A stretch of 23,402 nucleotides of DNA from Sphingomonadales bacterium. GTDB lineage: Bacteria > Pseudomonadota > Alphaproteobacteria > Sphingomonadales > Sphingomonadaceae. Under the pieces are notes generated by a model. That model did no database searches and was not told the DNA's origin. It worked only from the letters and a program-made list of their open reading frames with translations. Numbering within the stretch: position 1 is the stretch's first letter; every line of letters starts with the position of its first letter. Shown here piece after piece: positions 20,588 through 23,402 of the stretch. The translations under genes and the position numbers were made by a program. The stretch lies in assembly GCA_027489295.1 (NCBI GenBank), contig JAIYAA010000390.1:1-23402 (forward strand), given 5' to 3'.

Positions 20588-22225
20588 ATGGGATGCATTC
20601 CTCTGTACGAAGGGCACGTTGCGTCGATGGCGCGGGACCAGCATCAGGATCGGCACGGCGCGCGGCGACTGCGCAGCGCCGCGATCTACAGCGCGGTCGC
20701 CCTCGCAGCGACATTGCTCGCGGTGGGAGTTGGCGGGATTCTCGCCTTCCACCTAATCGAACAGACCACCCCCGCCGCCTGGCTACTGGGCGCGCAAGTG
20801 CTGGATGCCGCGCTCGTCCTGCTGTGCTGGCGCAGGCTGGCCGTGCGGGCAGTGCGTTCCCGCACGAGCGAGCGTCTGCACCAGTTCACCAGCCGCGACC
20901 CGCTGACCGGATTCCGCAATCGCCACAGCCTGACCGAAGAAGGGGCGGCGATGTTCGCCCGCGTCCACCGCCGCAACCAGGCGATGGCGATGCTGGTGCT
21001 GGATCTCGATCGCTTCAAGGCGATCTCCGATCTGCACGGACACGCGGTGGCCGACGCGCTGGTGCGGCACGTCGCGGAGGAAATCGTCGACGCGCTGCCG
21101 CCGATGGCGCTGACGGGCCGCCTCGGGGTCGACGAATTCGCCTGCGCCTTCGCCTTCGATTCGCGCGATCCTGCCACGGTCGAGCGGGTAGCCGAACGCA
21201 TCGTCACCCGCCTTGCCCAACCCTTCGAGGTGGACGGCACCCCGCTCCATATCGGCTGTTCGCTCGGCATCGGCCGCTCGGACTTCGACTGCCCCAGCGT
21301 CGAGGCGCTGCTGCGCACCGCCGACATCGCGATGCACCAGGCGCAAAAGGCCGGCCGCAACCGCTTCGCCTGGTTCGATCCGGCGATGGAGCGCGCGCTC
21401 CAGCTCCGCAGCGCCCTCGAAAGCGGCCTTCGCGTCGCGGTTCCGCGGCAGGAGATCGTCCCCTATTTCGAGCAGCAGGTGGATCTGGCGAGCGGGCGGC
21501 TGCACGGCTTCGAGGTACTGGCCCGCTGGGAGCACCCGACCCAGGGCACGATCGGGCCCGATCATTTCATTCCGGTGGCGGAAGAAACCGGGCTGATCGC
21601 CGACCTGTCGCTCTCGATCATGCGCCAGGCCTTCCATGCCGCCCGCGATTGGGATCCCTCGCTAAGCCTGTCGGTGAACATCTCCCCGGTGCAGCTACGT
21701 GATGCATGGCTGGCGCAGAAGATCATCAAGGTGCTCACTGAAACCGGCTTCCCGGCCAGCCGGCTGGAAGTGGAAGTGACTGAGAGCGCGCTGTTCGACA
21801 ATCTGGCGCTGGCCCAGTCGATCGTCGGCAGCCTGAAGAACCAGGGCGTGCGGCTGGCGCTTGACGATTTCGGCACCGGCTATTCGTCGCTCGCCCATCT
21901 GCGCGCGCTGCCGTTCGATCGAATCAAGATCGACAAGAGCTTCGTGCTGTCGATCAACCAGAACGCCGATTCCGCCGCGATCGTCCAGGCGATCGTGCGG
22001 CTGGGGGAGAGCCTCAACCTGCCGATCACCGCGGAGGGCGTGGAGGACACCGCGATCGAGGACCGGCTGCGCGCACTGGGCTGCGCCAAGGCGCAGGGCT
22101 GGCATTATGGCCGCCCGATGTCGATCCCGAGCACCCGGCGCCTGCTCGCCGAACGGCGGCTGATCCTGCAGCCCGCCCCGCGCCCCACCGACCCGGACGT
22201 TACCAGCCGGCGCCAGGCTGGCTGA
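20588..22225 (+). CDS. GGDEF-EAL protein, probable c-di-GMP phosphodiesterase
   Basis: This 545-residue membrane protein has two helices (about 32-57 and 65-85), a GGDEF domain (100-265) and an EAL domain (280-525). The GGDEF site is GVDEF (180-184). The usual Asn-Asp and Gly of the substrate loop are altered too (DLDRFKAISDLHGHAVAD), so diguanylate cyclase activity is unlikely. EAL looks intact: EVLAR (E309), NIS (N364), EVTES, LDDFGTGYSSL (D426, D427), KIDK and AEGVE (E483). The net activity should therefore be hydrolysis of cyclic di-GMP. The start is uncertain: ATG at 20588 and at 20627 are both in frame and neither has a good ribosome site. Its 3' end overlaps the DUF924 gene by 26 bases on the opposite strand. 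Confidence 0.93.
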   Translation: MGCIPLYEGHVASMARDQHQDRHGARRLRSAAIYSAVALAATLLAVGVGGILAFHLIEQTTPAAWLLGAQVLDAALVLLCWRRLAVRAVRSRTSERLHQFTSRDPLTGFRNRHSLTEEGAAMFARVHRRNQAMAMLVLDLDRFKAISDLHGHAVADALVRHVAEEIVDALPPMALTGRLGVDEFACAFAFDSRDPATVERVAERIVTRLAQPFEVDGTPLHIGCSLGIGRSDFDCPSVEALLRTADIAMHQAQKAGRNRFAWFDPAMERALQLRSALESGLRVAVPRQEIVPYFEQQVDLASGRLHGFEVLARWEHPTQGTIGPDHFIPVAEETGLIADLSLSIMRQAFHAARDWDPSLSLSVNISPVQLRDAWLAQKIIKVLTETGFPASRLEVEVTESALFDNLALAQSIVGSLKNQGVRLALDDFGTGYSSLAHLRALPFDRIKIDKSFVLSINQNADSAAIVQAIVRLGESLNLPITAEGVEDTAIEDRLRALGCAKAQGWHYGRPMSIPSTRRLLAERRLILQPAPRPTDPDVTSRRQAG

Positions 22226-22793
22226 GATAGTCGAGCTCGTCCGGCGTCGAGATGCGCCCCAGTGCCTCGTTCCTGCCCGGAAAGCGGCCGAAGCGGTGGA
22301 AGACCCGGGCATGAGCGCGGGCATAGGCCAGCAATTCTTCATCCTCGAGGCTTGCGAAGCAGCGCAGGCTCAGCGCCTGCAGCGCCGCATCCTCGGCATG
22401 TTCGAACGGCAGGTACAGGAACTGGCGCTGTTCCTTGGACATGCGCGTATCCCATCCGCGCGCCACCGCCAGCTGGGCCAGCCGCTGCGCCAGCGGGTCG
22501 CCGGAAAAGGCGTGCGCCCGCCCGCGATGCATGTTGCGGGAGAACTGGTCGAGCAGGATGACGGCGGCCAGCAATGTTTCGGCATCCTCGTCCCAGCCCG
22601 CGGCGTCGCTAGCCAGCACCTGATCACGCAGATCCCCGAACAGGTCCGCAATCTCCCGATCGACCCCATCGGATTTCAGAAACCATTGCTCGGGCAGCAG
22701 TGCATCGAACCAGAACGCCAACACTTGGCCAGCCCGGTGTTGGACTTCTGCGGTCGGCGTCCTTAGATCGCTCGCCAATGTCCCTCTCCTCAC
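22200..22793 (-). CDS. DUF924 family protein
   Basis: This is a 197-residue soluble, all-helical protein of the DUF924 family, whose biochemical role is unknown; the fold resembles tetratricopeptide-like bundles. Signature stretches are VLAFWFDALLPEQWFLKSDGVDREI, the highly conserved LLDQFSRNMHRG (about 80-91), RQFLYLPFEHAED (122-134) and FHRFGRFPGRNEALGR (164-179). The start is unclear. GTG at 22793 follows AAGGA at six bases, and TTG at 22778 follows GGAGAGG at four. The GTG choice overlaps the divergent MtaB-like start region by 16 bases. The gene converges on the GGDEF-EAL gene, overlapping at the stops. Confidence 0.9.
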   Translation of the reverse strand: MRRGTLASDLRTPTAEVQHRAGQVLAFWFDALLPEQWFLKSDGVDREIADLFGDLRDQVLASDAAGWDEDAETLLAAVILLDQFSRNMHRGRAHAFSGDPLAQRLAQLAVARGWDTRMSKEQRQFLYLPFEHAEDAALQALSLRCFASLEDEELLAYARAHARVFHRFGRFPGRNEALGRISTPDELDYLSQPGAGW

Positions 22794-23402
22794 CTCTTAT
22801 CCTTAACATGGGCTGCCGGCTGAACCTAGCCGAAGGTGAGTCGATCCGCGCGCTGCTGACGGGCCGTGACGCAATCGTGGTGAACAGCTGCGCGGTTACC
22901 AACGAGGCGGTGAAGCAGACCCGCCAGGCGATCCGCCGCGCCCGACGGGAACGGCCCGATGCCGAACTCGTCGTCACCGGCTGCGCCGCGCAGATCGATC
23001 CCCACGCCTTCGCCGCGATGCCCGAGGTCGACCGCGTGATCGGCAATGCCGAGAAGCTGCTTCCGCAAGCCTGGGCGTCCGACGCCAAGGTGCAGGTGCA
23101 GGACATTCTCGCCGTGCGCGAAACCGCGCCGCACCTCGCCGCCAGCTTCTCCACCCACGCGCGCGCCTTTGTGGAGGTACAGAATGGCTGCGACCATCGC
23201 TGCACCTTCTGCGCCATTCCCTTCGGGCGGGGCAACAGCCGTTCGGTGCCCGCCGGCGCGGTGATCGACCGGATCGCGCTGCTGGCCGACGCGCATGGCG
23301 AGGTGGTGCTGACCGGCGTCGATCTCACCAGCTACGGCCATGACCTGCCCGGCGCTCCCACCTTGGGCTCGCTCGTCGAACGCGTTTTGAAGCACGTACC
23401 CA
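22778..23402 (+). CDS. mtaB: MtaB-like tRNA methylthiotransferase, N-terminal part
   Basis: This radical-SAM enzyme of the MiaB/MtaB/RimO group likely adds the methylthio group to t6A37 of tRNA. The visible 208 residues begin MSLSSPLILNMGCRLNLAEG. The UPF0004 domain supplies three cluster cysteines: C13 in NMGCRLN, C38 in NSCAVT and C69 in TGCAAQ. The radical-SAM CxxxCxxC is CDHRCTFC (C138, C142, C145), followed by IPFGRGNSRS and VVLTGVDLTSYG. MGCRLN and NSCAVTNEA fit MtaB better than MiaB, which usually has TFGCQMN. The ATG at 22778 lacks a clear ribosome site but gives the expected short lead. The 3' end is outside the window. Confidence 0.88.
   Translation, partial: MSLSSPLILNMGCRLNLAEGESIRALLTGRDAIVVNSCAVTNEAVKQTRQAIRRARRERPDAELVVTGCAAQIDPHAFAAMPEVDRVIGNAEKLLPQAWASDAKVQVQDILAVRETAPHLAASFSTHARAFVEVQNGCDHRCTFCAIPFGRGNSRSVPAGAVIDRIALLADAHGEVVLTGVDLTSYGHDLPGAPTLGSLVERVLKHVP

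Noticed and set aside
1..23402. tRNA, rRNA, 4.5S RNA, CRISPR array or transposase genes
   Set aside because: None was seen on either strand. All gaps are short or accounted for by simple inverted repeats.

Overview
The window is GC-rich chromosomal DNA from an alphaproteobacterium, most likely Sphingomonadaceae (Sphingomonas-like). Four things point there: the housekeeping proteins (DnaB, Asd, TrmD, L19, S16, Ffh), a chemoreceptor with the FQTRVLAMNAAVEAGRAG hairpin tip, a UPF0262 protein next to dnaB, and a REP-like element with CCCGGCGAAAGCCGGG hairpins. These are family-level recognitions read from the translations; no search was run.

Layout, left to right. (1) 1-150 is the 3' end of a VIT1/CCC1-type transporter. 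(2) 181-1080 (-) is an AT-richer foreign-looking gene for a HEPN-like protein with two zinc ribbons. (3) dnaB (-) diverges from a UPF0262-cdd pair (+). A REP-like inverted repeat follows, then dcd (+). (4) asd (-) converges on dcd across two terminator-like hairpins. It is followed on the minus strand by a DUF418 membrane protein, a chemoreceptor and a secreted S9 (DPP-IV-like) peptidase. (5) 11.4-13.2 kb is a sparse region with two paralogous 102-residue proteins of unknown function (+). They flank a small GAF-domain protein (-). (6) 13.3-20.4 kb (-) holds the ffh-rpsP-rimM / trmD-rplS ribosome-and-SRP cluster. It is split by about 3.5 kb carrying a GRDP-like/TIGR04222 membrane pair, a thioredoxin-reductase-like flavoprotein (+) and a vapC-vapB-vapC toxin-antitoxin cluster. 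The last vapC overlaps the GTG start of trmD. (7) A GGDEF-EAL protein (+) with a degenerate GGDEF site overlaps, tail to tail, a DUF924 gene (-). (8) The 5' part of an MtaB-like methylthiotransferase (+) runs off the right end.

How the genes work together: Ffh, S16, RimM, TrmD and L19 form the classical translation/SRP cluster. Cdd and Dcd are pyrimidine (deoxy)nucleotide deaminases. Asd feeds Lys/Thr/Met and diaminopimelate synthesis. MtaB and TrmD both modify position 37 of tRNA. The strongest candidates for unusual biology are the HEPN/zinc-ribbon gene, the toxin-antitoxin cluster wired into the trmD transcript, and the duplicated 102-residue family around the GAF protein. No rRNA, tRNA, CRISPR array or transposase was seen.
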